From assembly GCF_050948215.1 (NCBI RefSeq), contig NC_135150.1, positions 22,981,943-23,045,942 on the forward strand: a stretch of DNA of 64,000 bases, read 5' to 3'. The position numbers and the translations under genes were made by a program. Of this stretch, positions 12,381 through 24,307 are shown in pieces (the stretch's first letter is position 1; each line of letters opens with the position of its first letter). This DNA comes from Halictus rubicundus. Taxonomy: Eukaryota > Arthropoda > Insecta > Hymenoptera > Halictidae. The notes under the pieces are model-generated. The model saw only the letters and a list, made by a program, of their open reading frames with translations. It was not told the DNA's origin and ran no database searches.

Positions 12381-15300
12381 ATTTCTTGGGAAAATTAGTA
12401 GGTAAACATACAAAATGGTAAAAATATCAAACGATTTTGAGAAAAAATATTATTTGTAGCTCGCTAAAATGTTTAACCAGTTAACTGTGGAGTTTAATTT
12501 GAAAAATCCCTCACGGCGCGAAATTGAAATCAAGCAATGACGAATATACACATCGAACGCAGGCCAAATGCCGCTATTACATATTTTACGAAAACAGTAA
12601 AGAAAAATGAGAAAGAATTACGTTTTTATTCGAGAAGAAATTAACAATTCGTTAACGTGCATACACGCCGAACGCGCTTAACTGGTTAATAGAAGAAATA
12701 AAAAGAAATTCTTTAATGCAATTCTTTAATGGCCAGTAAAGTGATCCGACAGTTCCGATTGGAACTATTGTTTAAAAGAAGAATTTCCGGTGAATAATTT
12801 AGCATGTCCTCGAGCTCGACCATTATCGAGCAGAATTTAGATTTATTTGAAGCAGGCCGAGGATCACGGCGATTTGTAAATTGATGGAAATAGGGCGACC
12901 GGCGCGTTATTTAAATTATTCGTATCGCAGCTGCGAATAATCGTGTGAAAAAAAAAATCGGCGAAGGGAAGGAGGGTGGCGAAAGTTCGCGCTGTACCAG
13001 ATTTTAAAACGGCTTTAAAAAGTTTCTAGTCGATATGAGTGCTCGTAAGGCAGTCCGCATCGAAACCGCCGTCGAAATTACCCTTTGCGCAAGGTTAAAA
13101 AGCATCGAATAAAAAGGGAATAGGCATACCGCTCGGGGCGGAACGCCGTTCGCAGAAAACGATCGCCGGTTTTTAACAGTGGATCATCTTCCCACTCGAT
13201 CCGTATCTCTGCGTTCCACCTGAGCATTACCGGTCCCCGGGGGAATTTTAGTTGAATATAATATTACAGAGTCGCGGCTATTAATTCCTGTTGTTTCGGA
13301 GAATCGCATACAATAGGGGAAAGGAAAAATTCATACGCCGGTGTCCATTCCCTTGAATTGTTAGTACAGAAATTGTGCGCGACCTGTTTGCCGGATGTTT
13401 TGCGATCATGATTCCCTACATATATATATATGCGCGCGGTTATGTGGACTGTTTAAAAATAGATTAGTGAAGGTTAATGAATACCTTGTAAATTAGATTA
13501 GACCGAAGGTGACATTTAATTAAAGGTACGAAAATGATTTGTAATTTAAATTGTAGATAATTGGACGCAAGAACGTGTTTAAAAGACATATGTATTTTAC
13601 CTTGCGTGCAAATTCTATGGAGATATTACTGCTTGATATATTGTCACTTTAAAAAGCTTCCATTCTAAATTCATTGTAATAGCAAAACAATATTTTCAGT
13701 GGAACATTTACCTATTGCTTTTAAGCTATATGCTTGAACCACGATGAATTTCGCCTTTTTCGTTTCTGTGAATAAAATCCTGAATTTTCGAGGCACTTAA
13801 TATCTCGCAAATAGAATTACCCGGCAATTCCAGAGAAGAACGAAAGTCGAGTTTACACGTTCGCCGAGGCTAGTAAAAACCGAAAGCTAGACCGGGACCG
13901 TGATCGAATAGTTTATTTCCGCGGGTCTCGTGCATAGGAGAACGGAAATATTTTACGGTGGCAATTAAAAACGATTCTAAATCGGAGGGTTTAATTGCGG
14001 CCGCGTATACGCGCCGCTGCCGCATACCGAATTGATTTTATTGTTGTATGCCGTGAGAGGCGTGATTACTACGGCAAGCCTTATTACGCCGTTGCTTATG
14101 TAGGTCTTGGTCTTTGTGTGACGTTCTCTTTCGCACAGTAGGGCGAAGTGATACGAACATGCGAGAAACGGATTAGCAAAGGCGAGCCGAGCCTCGTTAT
14201 AATTCGGCTTAATTCGTTAACTGCGCTCGGGAATTTCTCATTTCGCGGGCGAGAGAGCGCCGGTCGCCGGGTTGCTGCTCTTTTAGCTTGTCGTCGGGCA
14301 ACGCGCTCCGGTGAAAAAAAAAGCCTTTTGAAAAATGTAACTTGCGCATGCACCGCGCGGATGTTTTTGCGGATTCGCAGCCGCCACGAACCGTTTTCAC
14401 AAACGTGGAACCTGAACAGAAATTTATTTACTTCGACAGAACTTTTAATGGTCTCCCGGCGAAGCAAACGGCCCTGACATAGCTGTTTCGAATAGTAAAC
14501 GGTCTATTTCAAAGGCAATTGTAAAAACGAAATATATTTTCCGACGTAAAGACCATTCTTTGGCGTTTCGAATCCCTTCAAAGAAAAAGAAAGTTTACGT
14601 TCATTGAGCTCCACCTATTGATCGTCAACAACAAAATTTGATTTGGGTTTCAGGGAAATTAATAACATCCATATTTAATAAATTATGTTCGACATCTTCA
14701 TGACGAGTCTCGCTCGTTTTTAAACTTCCCATTGGCGCAGCATAATTCTCGAAAATACTATTAACAGGCTTCTGCTAGATAAAGTGTTAATATGGTATTC
14801 GACATGTTTTATTGAAAGGGTGTCGAAAATGGCTGAGCTTCATTTCCGAAATGTTTCCCGTGTAACCTGAATAATGAACATCTCCAGCGAAGTGGTTCGC
14901 ACGTGCAAAAAGTCGTGCTCCGACTAAAAGTAAATTTGCGGAATTTTAGAAAATTAAAACTCTGAAGCAGAACACCGAACAAAATTTTATTTCCACGTCT
15001 ATTAACCGACTAGGTTAAACGAAATTGAACGTGAATTTTTCTCCGAGATTCTGCATTGGACTACTCGATACACGCTGATCGTCCAGGTATACCGAAGCGT
15101 CTACCTGGCCAGAAGGACGAGCAACGATCAAGCGAGCATGTCAGCGAAATTGCAAGTCAGTTTCTGCGGCGGGGAGCGACCGCAGAACTTTCCCATAAGG
15201 CACCTAGGTAAATAGGGCTCCTGCAGGCGGATTTACTAAGAATTCGACGGTATTATTATAAGCATAATTGTCTGATTATACGTCTCCGATCTGGCACGGC

Positions 15301-15410
15301 TCGGCAACTTACGACCGTAACGTTTCGCGAATACCACGTGTTCCCCTAAATCCTGTCGTTCCTCCGACTGTACAGGCTGATTCTAATCTGGCGTTCGAAA
15401 CTCGTCGGAA
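12381..15410. other. Gene-less stretch
   Basis: About 3 kb with no recognised exon, RNA gene or repeat family apart from short homopolymer and TA runs (for example TATATATATA near 13420). The open frame pair at 14096-14477 overlaps on opposite strands and resembles nothing known. Confidence 0.4.
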
Positions 15411-15720
15411 CAGACAACCATAGTCGCCAGATCAACACTTGTTCGCCCACTCTGTGAGCAACACTAATTTCCCTTTCTACCGCGCTACTCTCCCTCTATC
15501 TGGCGACACTGCACCCAACCATAGTCGCCACATCAAGGCTTGTTCCCCCACTCTAATTTCCCTTTCTACCGCGCTCTTCCCCCACGCTTCCGCCATGGCC
15601 CGGTCACGTGACGCGTTCCGTCTGTGTCGTGTTTGTGTCACAATGTCATGCGACTATAACCCGGTACTGGCAGAGAGAGGGTAACTTTTTCCCCTCGTCT
15701 GGCGACTATGCCCACAATAA
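15411..15720. repeat. Dispersed repeat with internal duplication (copy 1)
   Basis: The block CAACCATAGTCGCCA, then (about 50 bp on) AATTTCCCTTTCTACCGCG, occurs twice in tandem, starting at about 15416 and 15518. The tract ends near CCTCGTCTGGCGACTATG. A diverged copy of the second half lies in the opposite orientation at about 62092-62285, sharing CCCCCACTCTAATTTCC, GAGAGGGTAACTTTTCCC and the terminal TGGCGAC motif. This is a dispersed, probably mobile, repeat whose class I cannot assign. An 81-codon open frame through it is incidental. Confidence 0.6.
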
Positions 15721-18700
15721 CTGACAACAAATTCTAACAAACAAAGAACTGGAACATTCAGTCCTTTCGGTGTTCAATCTTGACCCGTTTTTTGTGTATA
15801 ATCTCTCCGCAAGGTAAGCGAAAGGAAAATAAGAGGAAGTGTTTATTTTTGTATAGAACAATTCTTAAGAATTTTAGGAGCCTACATACTATAAAAAAGT
15901 GTTTAACAATTTCAGTTTCTATTTCTCTGTTTTCGACTGTATCTCTACAATCGTTGAACCACATCGGGCAAATTATAATAATGTGCACGAATTCATATTG
16001 CACGCGATAGACACGACACAAGAAACATGCCGTTTCTTGCAAAAGATGACTATAAATAGACTTCAAACAGAGCGAGGAGAGACAAAAGAAAACTGTCCTT
16101 CGTCGGAAAAGGAACAGAGATTCTTGAAAGGAAGACTTGCGACGACGATGAATACGGTTTCTGTGACCACTCGTTCCTTGAATCCACAGAAGGATGGATT
16201 AGGTGTTTAGAACGTTGAGATTAGACTCACGAACGTGTGCCAAGATAATGACGAGAAGAAAGACCTGCTTGTCGCGAAACATCACGTCGAAAATTATCTT
16301 CTTGTTTCGCTAGCGTTTCGTTCGGCAATGAATTTCTTGTTCGCAAATGTTCCACACTAAAGTTACGTAAAAACAACATTAAATGGGTTGAACGTTTGAA
16401 TGGGAGAAATCTCACCGTGTGTTACAATCCTTAATAATTGCGTCGCGTGAATTGTAAAACGGCTTTGATCTCGTAATAAAGCATCGTCGACATTTTTTGT
16501 TGTTGGCTTCGGAATACCGTAGGAGCGTTTATTAATTTTCAAAGTTTTTCCGCGGGTTTTTGCCGGGGTGTTGTTATTCCCGCACGGTTTCAATAATGCA
16601 GTCGCATTGTTTTGAGCACGTCGGATCATTGACGTGCGACGAGACCCGCACGCAACGCGTTCATGTCTGCGCGGCGAACGCGATAAAAGAAATAGATCAT
16701 CGGGCGCATGTATGACACGGCGTGTGCAAACACGCGAACGTTTACGCGGCCGCTCTTCGAGAGGATGTTGTTTCCTGCGCGTTCGAAAAAGCCTATTTAA
16801 AAGTCCCCATTACCATTTCAAATGAGGAGGCGGAAACGGACGCGATTCGTTACATATAGGCGAAACGAGAAGGAGGTCCACGGCTCGAATGCGTAAATAG
16901 AAATGTGGAAAGAAACGACGCTCCGGATGGATACAAATTTGGTGTGCACAGCTGTCCGAGGCTGTTCGAATGCTCTCGGAACCCTCGAAAAAATGTCTAG
17001 TTAGTTCCCGGTTTATTTAAAGGTAACTCCGGTGGCCACTAAAATCATTTCTCCCTATTACTTCCATAAGTAGGAGAACACTTCGTTAGAGTGCATTCTT
17101 GATTCGATGAAAGCGAACAAAAGAAATTTTGTAATTTAAGTAATTTGCATGGCGCTGAAAGTTGCTTCGAAGAGCTAAATAAACTCGTCTGGAGGGTATG
17201 GTTCGCTCGTGTTTCTAAAACGTATGGTTTCACGGTTCATCAGCGCGCCCGTATATTTTAGATACGTAAAAATAAAGACTCCACAAATACGGTCGCGCAA
17301 ACTGAAAACTGTACGCAAAAGGGTGGAACGTTTCTCGCGTGTTTTCAACGGCGCGTTGCGCAGGACAGGCCGGAGAAAACTCTTCCGAACCACCAAAAAT
17401 CGTGTCTCTGTGCAAACACGGCTCGAAGCTCACGTTTTCCCTCAGCATTCGTTACTAAAATACACACACGACGCCACTTTCCTCTCTCCTTTTTCTCGTT
17501 TCACGTACACTCCGGTCCTGGACAAAGAAACTCGCCCAGTGATTCTCAAAACTTTTTTCCTCGGTCTCGCTCAGCGAACGGCGAAGTTAACCCCTCTGCC
17601 GCGTTTAATTACACTCGAACCGTGGGAGAACGTTCCTGCCGAAATTACTTTCGAAATTGATCCCGATGGGTGCAGAAAATTCTACGTGAAAACTCATTCA
17701 ACATGACCGCTTCAAGCACTAATCTTCATAACCATACTGAACATCGAAATAAAAATATTCCGCACTAATTGCAAGAATTTTTTCTAGTCGTATCTTAATC
17801 AATTGAAAATAATCACTTTTCCCTTGAAATCTCACAGTCTGCTGATTACTGTAAACATGTGTGCTAGAAAATGATAACACAAGCAAAATTATTCTCGAAA
17901 TTAATTTGTGATTTGAATTGTATCGAAAGTGTGAATAATTCTTGACAAAATCCAAGTTCTATTAAAAGAAAACTCCGCAGTGCTAGCAGCGGGAACGGGA
18001 TTGAATAAGAAAATGCTACCTCGGTTGCAACCGCGATGTAAACGTCGAAACCGAGGAAGCTTATTTTTAGTTTGCTAATGCAGTTTTCGCGATTCTTTGG
18101 CAGACAGGCGACCGGCGGCGCTATAAAAATAGCAGGGACGCGATAATCCGCTATCTAAGAGTGGTCGAACGTGTGTAACGAGCCGCTACCTCCGCGACCA
18201 ATGGAAACAGATAACACGGCGAAGGTTGGTTGCATAAAACCGAGCACCCGTTCGTTACTTCACTATGAAGTAACGCCGCGGCCATGACGCGATTCCATAA
18301 ATATCAGCTTTATACGGCCGGCTAATTAATCGGGGAAAAAAGTCCGCGTGAAACCTCGCACGCGATACGTAACCCTTAAGTAATCGGACGGGTTCGTTGG
18401 TACTGCGTCAACGTGCAATACGCTCCATCCCCGAAGACTATGGCGGCGCCGACTTCCGGCGTTTCGGAACATTTCCTTTCCGGTCGGCTTGAAACGGAAA
18501 ACCGGCCACTTTCGAATTTACGTTGGCCCAAGGAAACAAACCGACTCGGCTTCGGGATTTCTATTATTTCTATATAATTTCTACTGAAACCTTAACGAGC
18601 GCACGCTTTACGGGAAAATTAACGGAGTTTCTCTTCAATATTGAACAATATTTTACTCCCGACGTGTACAACGTCCGTGTAGAATGTCTTAAGAAATGCC

Positions 18701-21700
18701 ATGACCCATCCGAGACGTCACTCTGCGCTGATGTAATATTTCGCAAAGAACCGCGATTCGTTCGAATAACAGTAGAGTGCCTGGAAGTATCCGAGAACGG
18801 AATGAAAATTTTTTAATGTACCGGGAAGCTGGCAGTTTGAACATCCGGTCGCGGTAGCCGCGAAACAAGCAATTTTCCAGGGAGTTTCACATTTTCGTCC
18901 GCGAACCGGGAGAGAAGGAGTGTTTCCGTGCCGTTCACCGGCACGAAAAAGAAGGAAATTCCAGCGGAGAGGTTCGTTACCAAAATACACACAGGGACGC
19001 CGGGCGATCCCGTTCTCCCGGTTCCTTCTTTCTTTTCGTGCCGAGGGGAGCGCGACTTCAAACCCCGATTTAATTATTTCCAACGGAGACGAACGCGGGT
19101 GCAGGCGTGGCGCGAGCCTGGAATCGTCGCGTTCGCCGGTTTCGGAACCGGAATCGCGAAATTATCTGCCGGTTGTCGGGCTTCCTGCCGGAGAAAAAAC
19201 TTTGCTCGGCTCTCTCGGTATCTCGCTGAATTGCCAGACGATAGGAGACGGTCCGGTCGCCGCGCTTAGGCCAAACGACCGACCCCCTAATCTGCCCTAA
19301 TTCCCCCGTCCGCGGGAACGCTGTTACTTTCAGCGGAATCGATAAGTCGGCTGGAACGGATCGGTTTTCGCTCGAGTCGATGCCGGCTAGCCGACTCGCT
19401 AACATCCCGAGGAAACTTGTTCCCCGAGTAATTGTCCAAGTTGCTGCGCACGAGGCTTACCGCTCGCAATTATTACAAGGCCTTTGAACTTTCGAACGAT
19501 CGACCGCCGGCAGTTTTGAAACTAACATCGTTCCGGCGAACTAACATAAAAGTATAGACAGAAGCTTGTAGGCCGGCTTCATTGAAAAGTCGTAAGGAAA
19601 ACGCGTAACAACAATGTGCCGGTTTATCTGACGATAACGCGAGAATGGCTGCATGTATCTAATCTGTCCGAGTTATGTTTCGCTGTTTGAGGTCGTTGTG
19701 GACTGTCCACTAACTTCGGAAGTTTACTGTGCAAATGTTAACGCGCGGCCGGTATTGAAATAAGAAGTTCTCGGTGAAATTACGTTTCCGGACTTCGATG
19801 CTGCGTCGATAACAGCCGGCACCCGATCGAACGGGTATTGAAATCTGATTTGTAATTTCCAGCCCGATTTGTTGACAGTAATGCTATTATTGTGATTAAT
19901 TCATGATCCCATCAACGGTGGTACGTATGTTTGCGCTGGGTACATATTATTACCCGCTGCTAATATTGCGATTATCGACGGTGGCGCGAAAATCAATTGT
20001 TAAACTAACCAATGTAAATATATCTTTACCAAGGAGAAATTGCTTCTTTTAAGCGAACGACGAACATTTTTAAAGAAATCTACCAACATGGATCGCGTGT
20101 TAAGCATTTCTTCGAATCGAAGCGCCTTTTTGCAGTTCCTCTGGCAGGCAGTTTTTACGGATGGCCCCAGAAGAAAATGGCCAGTTACTTAGCCTAAGTG
20201 GCGAGCACGATCGCGTTAGGCCGGTCTTATCAGACGCCCCGGCCACGTGTCTGCAACACGCAACTCGTTTCACCACGTGTTTGCGAGACGCCTGCATTTC
20301 CTTCGTAACAGTGCCCGTGCAAACTCGCTTTCACGGCATCTTTCATACTTCAATTGGGAAACGTGTGGTCGCCGAGAGCCACTTACGGCTTACTTAACTC
20401 TTCTTACGCGTTCGCATTAATGCAGAAAGCGGGGCGCGCGCGCGACCGAGCTCTGCCTGAATTGCTATTTCCTATTTGCAATTTCACAGTTTTCCGCGCG
20501 CAGGCTTACCAAGAGCCTTTCAACATCGGCGTTTATCAGCGGCGAATGTCACTCGCACGATCTCGTTCGGTATTCTACAAATAAAAATTCGAAAGCGAGA
20601 CCTTCGCTACTCGTGACCGTAATTAATTACCGCGATTAAGATATTCCGTAGTATCGCGGTTATCAGTTACTGTCTCAGATAAAACGCTGATACTTTCAAC
20701 TGCACGACGCTGGGAACACCGAACTGCAAATTCCAATGGGGTTGCTTCAGCTGCGGAATTTACACTGAATACACAGTTTTATATTATACGAGACACAACG
20801 AATTGAATAAAAAAGTATAATAACGCCTGAAACGCATTTCACACACCTCTGTTAATGCAACGTACAAAACATTGCACTTTCTACTTTGCATTAGCGGCGA
20901 TTTACATTAGGGGAAAAACGCAGTCGAGCGAACGGCACGGGTAAATTGCTTTTGCCAATCTCGTGAACTAATGTCGTCCCAAATGGATGCAATACATCGA
21001 AAAAATTCTCGTTAATCGTCGTGCAACGTCCGTCGCGACAACCGAACATTTCTCGCGTTCGATTGCAGAAAAAGTTCCGAGTCGATCCCCTCGCGAAAAA
21101 AACAAAACAAAATCGCTTTTATTTCGAGCGAACCGCATCGCGATCGGTCTGTTTTTATTCATTTAGCAACCGAGAAGGTTAAAATTAGTCGTCGCGGCGT
21201 TACATCTGGGTGTCAGTGACTCCTGTGCGAATGTTGTTTGCCCGCGCCGAAGAAATCATTTATGCGCACCGTCCCAAATGGAGGACAAAGATTTCGAGCG
21301 GCTCGCACGCGCCTCGCTGGCTGGCGAATGCGTTGGATTCCTGCGCGAAATCCGCTCGGTAAATAAATCTCGCCCGGATTGCAAAACACGAGCAAATTAC
21401 GGGCTGCTTCGTTGCGTTGCCTGCTTCATAGATTATCTTGTAAAGAGAAAAAATTTGAGAGAAATTTATTATGCCGGCTAATAGATTTTTCTTACGATCA
21501 AAATGCCGTAGGGAATTACGGACGTTATGCATTTGTGAAAGAAACGGATTGCTGCGACTTAATACACTGAATAGATTCAAAGAATCTCGGAGAATATTAT
21601 TTTCAATGTATCGTAATGGTTAATCAATATGCTTGCTTTTCTTTGCAATTAGTCTAGTCATTGTTGTGTATCAATCTCCGATTTACTTGTGTTTTAACTG

Positions 21701-22890
21701 ATTTGAATTTGTCTTTGAAATTCCTCTTATATTCCTATTGAAGAAAAGTCACTTATTATCATGTTATTGTTCGACTCGGTAACATTTATCTTCGTACAAG
21801 TTGTTCTTATATCTGAAGTACTAGATGAGTTAAAATGGTGCAGTTATTTCTTCGTTTGTAATCTTTAGAAAGTAATATTGAAAGAAATTCTTAGATAAAC
21901 TAATTGTGCAATAAAGATTGCTAAGAATTTAAATAAACAGCCTTCAATGCTGAGTATTTCCGGTATTGAGCACAGTACACCCTATAAGGATCGAAACTTG
22001 TTCTCATGGGGTCCCAAGAGAAACTCCATAGACAATCGGAACAACAATAACGAAAGAAGAAATGTGCAAACAGAATTTCAACAAACAAACGCGCGTAAAC
22101 GGCCGCCTTGTTGCGAATGTGGGATATGGGTAACCTGGTTTGCTGTGCGTCTACGTTAGCGTGCTATCATGCTCAATGTTGCCACGCTGTTGTGCTATCT
22201 TGTTTGGCTACCTTGTCGACTGATAGAGCAGGCCTGTCCAAGTCGGTACAAGTTAGTTTCGGTGAGCAGAGAGTCGAGACCGACGTTCGTAAGCACACCA
22301 TGCTGCCCAAGGGTTCGAGTATTATGTTAGGGTAATCTGCGTGGAAGGTGCTGTCACGAATGCCGCCATTCAATCAGACCCCTTGTATCAGCCTAGCGCA
22401 TCAACATTGTCTTCCACGGATTCGGCCCTTCGCGTGGCTACGACTTTAAAGTCTCAGAGACTTCAAACTTCTGGGCACGCGAAACTCCAAGAACGGAGTC
22501 TTCGGGGAAGTTAAATATCAGGTTGTCGGAGACATCGCAATCTGCATTTGTAGGTACTGCAAAATCCGAGGGCCTCGAAGTTTCACAGAAACTTCAAGCA
22601 TCGTGGGAGTGAGGATTTTAATACATCGGAGATTAGATCGTCGGAGACCCTGCAATTTGTACTTTCGGATACTTCAGAGTCCCAGTCCTCAAGGACTGTA
22701 GGAGTTCAATGTCCCGGAGGCTTCAAACGTCAAGTGTCTCGAGAATGCAGAAGAGAAAGTTCCAAAGGCCTTGAAGACCGGATTATCAAAGACCTCACGA
22801 TCGAAATTTTCATTTTAGAACTTCAGGGTTCTAAATTGCTAGGAAATCCAAGAATTCAGAGAAGAACCCGATCTATCGCTTCCCCTAATT
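15721..22890. other. Gene-less stretch, moderate GC
   Basis: Seven kilobases with no exon I can support. Several open frames of 60-165 codons exist (the longest on plus at 17209-17706), but they overlap on both strands, have no family similarity and no convincing splice continuation. A block near 22430-22740 contains many short variants of GGAGACTTCAAA and CGAAGTTTCAGAGACTT, suggesting a degenerate short-period repeat. Confidence 0.45.
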
Positions 22891-23660
22891 TTGACCAACA
22901 TGTACAGAGCGCAATTTCGAGGATACGACAAAAGTAAGTTCAACTGTGCTTGGCCCTTGAGAAACAATGGGCCAAGAAAATTTAGTTTTTCTTCAGGGTG
23001 GTGGCACCCCGTGTCTGCGGATTGCGAGCTACCGTGCGTACGTAGGATCGAACCCGGGTTGATCCGGATTCGACGTACGAAACAGTTGAGCGCCGGGATT
23101 CGAGGGATCCGAGCTCGGCCGAGACGAGCCGAGCGCATCCGAGTCTGAACGCGGGAGAAGGAAGAATGGTTCCCTTCGGGCCGAACACGGTCGGAACGAC
23201 AGCGAACGGAGGAGGAACTATGGTCGCGGGCTCGTGCGGGTCCTCGGGTCGTGTCTTTCCTCGTCGGTGTATTGAACTTGGTCCGCGGGGTCGTTCAACT
23301 CCGCGTGGTGTGCTGCGCCGTGCTCTGCTCTCCTCTGCTCCGCTTTGCTCTGCTCTGCTCTGCTCTGCTCTCCTCTGGCTCTGCCGTCCCCGGTGACGTC
23401 ACGTGACTCGTAGTCTCCGCCGTTGCTGAAGAGCGGAGGCAGGGGATGACGTGGCGGCCGACGATTCGTCGACGCCTCGCCCCGCTACCCAATGACGTCA
23501 CGACCCGCGGAGGCTCGGACCCGTCCAGGGCACTGCCACCGCGAGTCACGACGTCACGGGGTACCAATGCCGATAAACCCGACGTGATCCACGCGGCGAA
23601 CATAAACACTGCCGCTGCGGATCTACAGGACTGATCTAGATACGGACACGTCACTGCGAG
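22891..23660. promoter_or_regulatory. CpG-rich segment with clustered CRE sites
   Basis: GC- and CpG-rich DNA with a (CTCTG)n-like pentamer tract at about 23325-23377. It is followed by four CRE-type sites in about 160 bp: TGACGTCA at 23394-23401 overlapping the E-box CACGTG at 23400-23405, TGACGTGG at 23447-23454, TGACGTCA at 23493-23500 immediately after CCCAA (a CCAAT box overlapping the site), and CGACGTCA at 23549-23556. This density looks like a promoter or enhancer. No adjacent coding exon is recognisable, so the target and strand are unknown. Confidence 0.45.
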
Positions 23661-23833
23661 CGACACTCTTCGAAGCCCGACTCGATCATTCTTCCTCGGT
23701 AATTTCGTACGCTGAATGTCACCTTACAATACACACATTTCTGTTCCCTAGGCAGCTTTCGAAACAGTTCGAAAATTGTTACTTTCAACGCATTCGTTAA
23801 CAGCTGGATCGACGTCTGGTGCCGCAAGCCTTT

Positions 23834-24307
23834 TTAACCCATTTGCATCGTAAGGAAGTATGAAAAGAAGCTTTTTTTCTTTATTATATTTTTGTACAGG
23901 GTGTATAAAAATTATATGTCACGACCACCATAGCGTGATTCTACACCTCTGGATCGGTGGAAATCTGTGAACAAAATGCACCGCAAGATTCACCCTGACC
24001 TTGGAAATCAAGGTCAGAGTGTCGAAAAATTTTCTTTTATTGCATCGTATAGTACTCATCGCTCAAATTTTTCGATACTTTGACCTTAAGTTTCGAGGTC
24101 AAAGTGAATTTTGAGGGTGCATTTTTTTCACAGATCTCCACCGATCCGGAGGTGTAGAATACAGCCTGTACAAAAATGACTACAAGTAAAAGAACTTCGT
24201 ATTTCGGCATTATAAGAAAAAATCAATTGAGCGTATATATACGCTCCGGTGATAGTGAGCAGGAAAATTGAACGTATATATATACACTAGTTATGCAAAT
24301 AGGTTAA
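23834..24307. mobile_element. TTAA-flanked MITE carrying a nested MITE
   Basis: TTAA at 23834-23837 is followed by CCCATTTGCATCG; TTAA at 24304-24307, read inwards, is followed by CCTATTTGCATAAC. These matching ends in TTAA context mark a piggyBac-like non-autonomous element. It is 474 bp only because a second, unrelated palindromic element (23889-24176) sits inside it; without that insert it would be about 186 bp, similar to the other TTAA elements in this window. Confidence 0.6.
23889..24176. mobile_element. Nested palindromic MITE (TTTTTGTACAG ends)
   Basis: Nearly the whole 288 bp folds back on itself. The left arm begins TTTTTGTACAGGGTGTA and the right arm, read inwards, TTTTTGTACAGGCTGTA; both continue with CTACACCTC(T/C)GGATCGGTGGA and GCACC. 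The left arm carries about 30 extra bases near 23910-23940. Each arm holds TGACCT/AGGTCA half-sites, including TCAAGGTCA on the left arm at about 24008. I cannot name the superfamily. Confidence 0.7.

Noticed and set aside
22996..23070. Possible tRNA from GGATCGAACCC-like box B
   Set aside because: No matching box A, cloverleaf or acceptor stem could be folded around it by eye.
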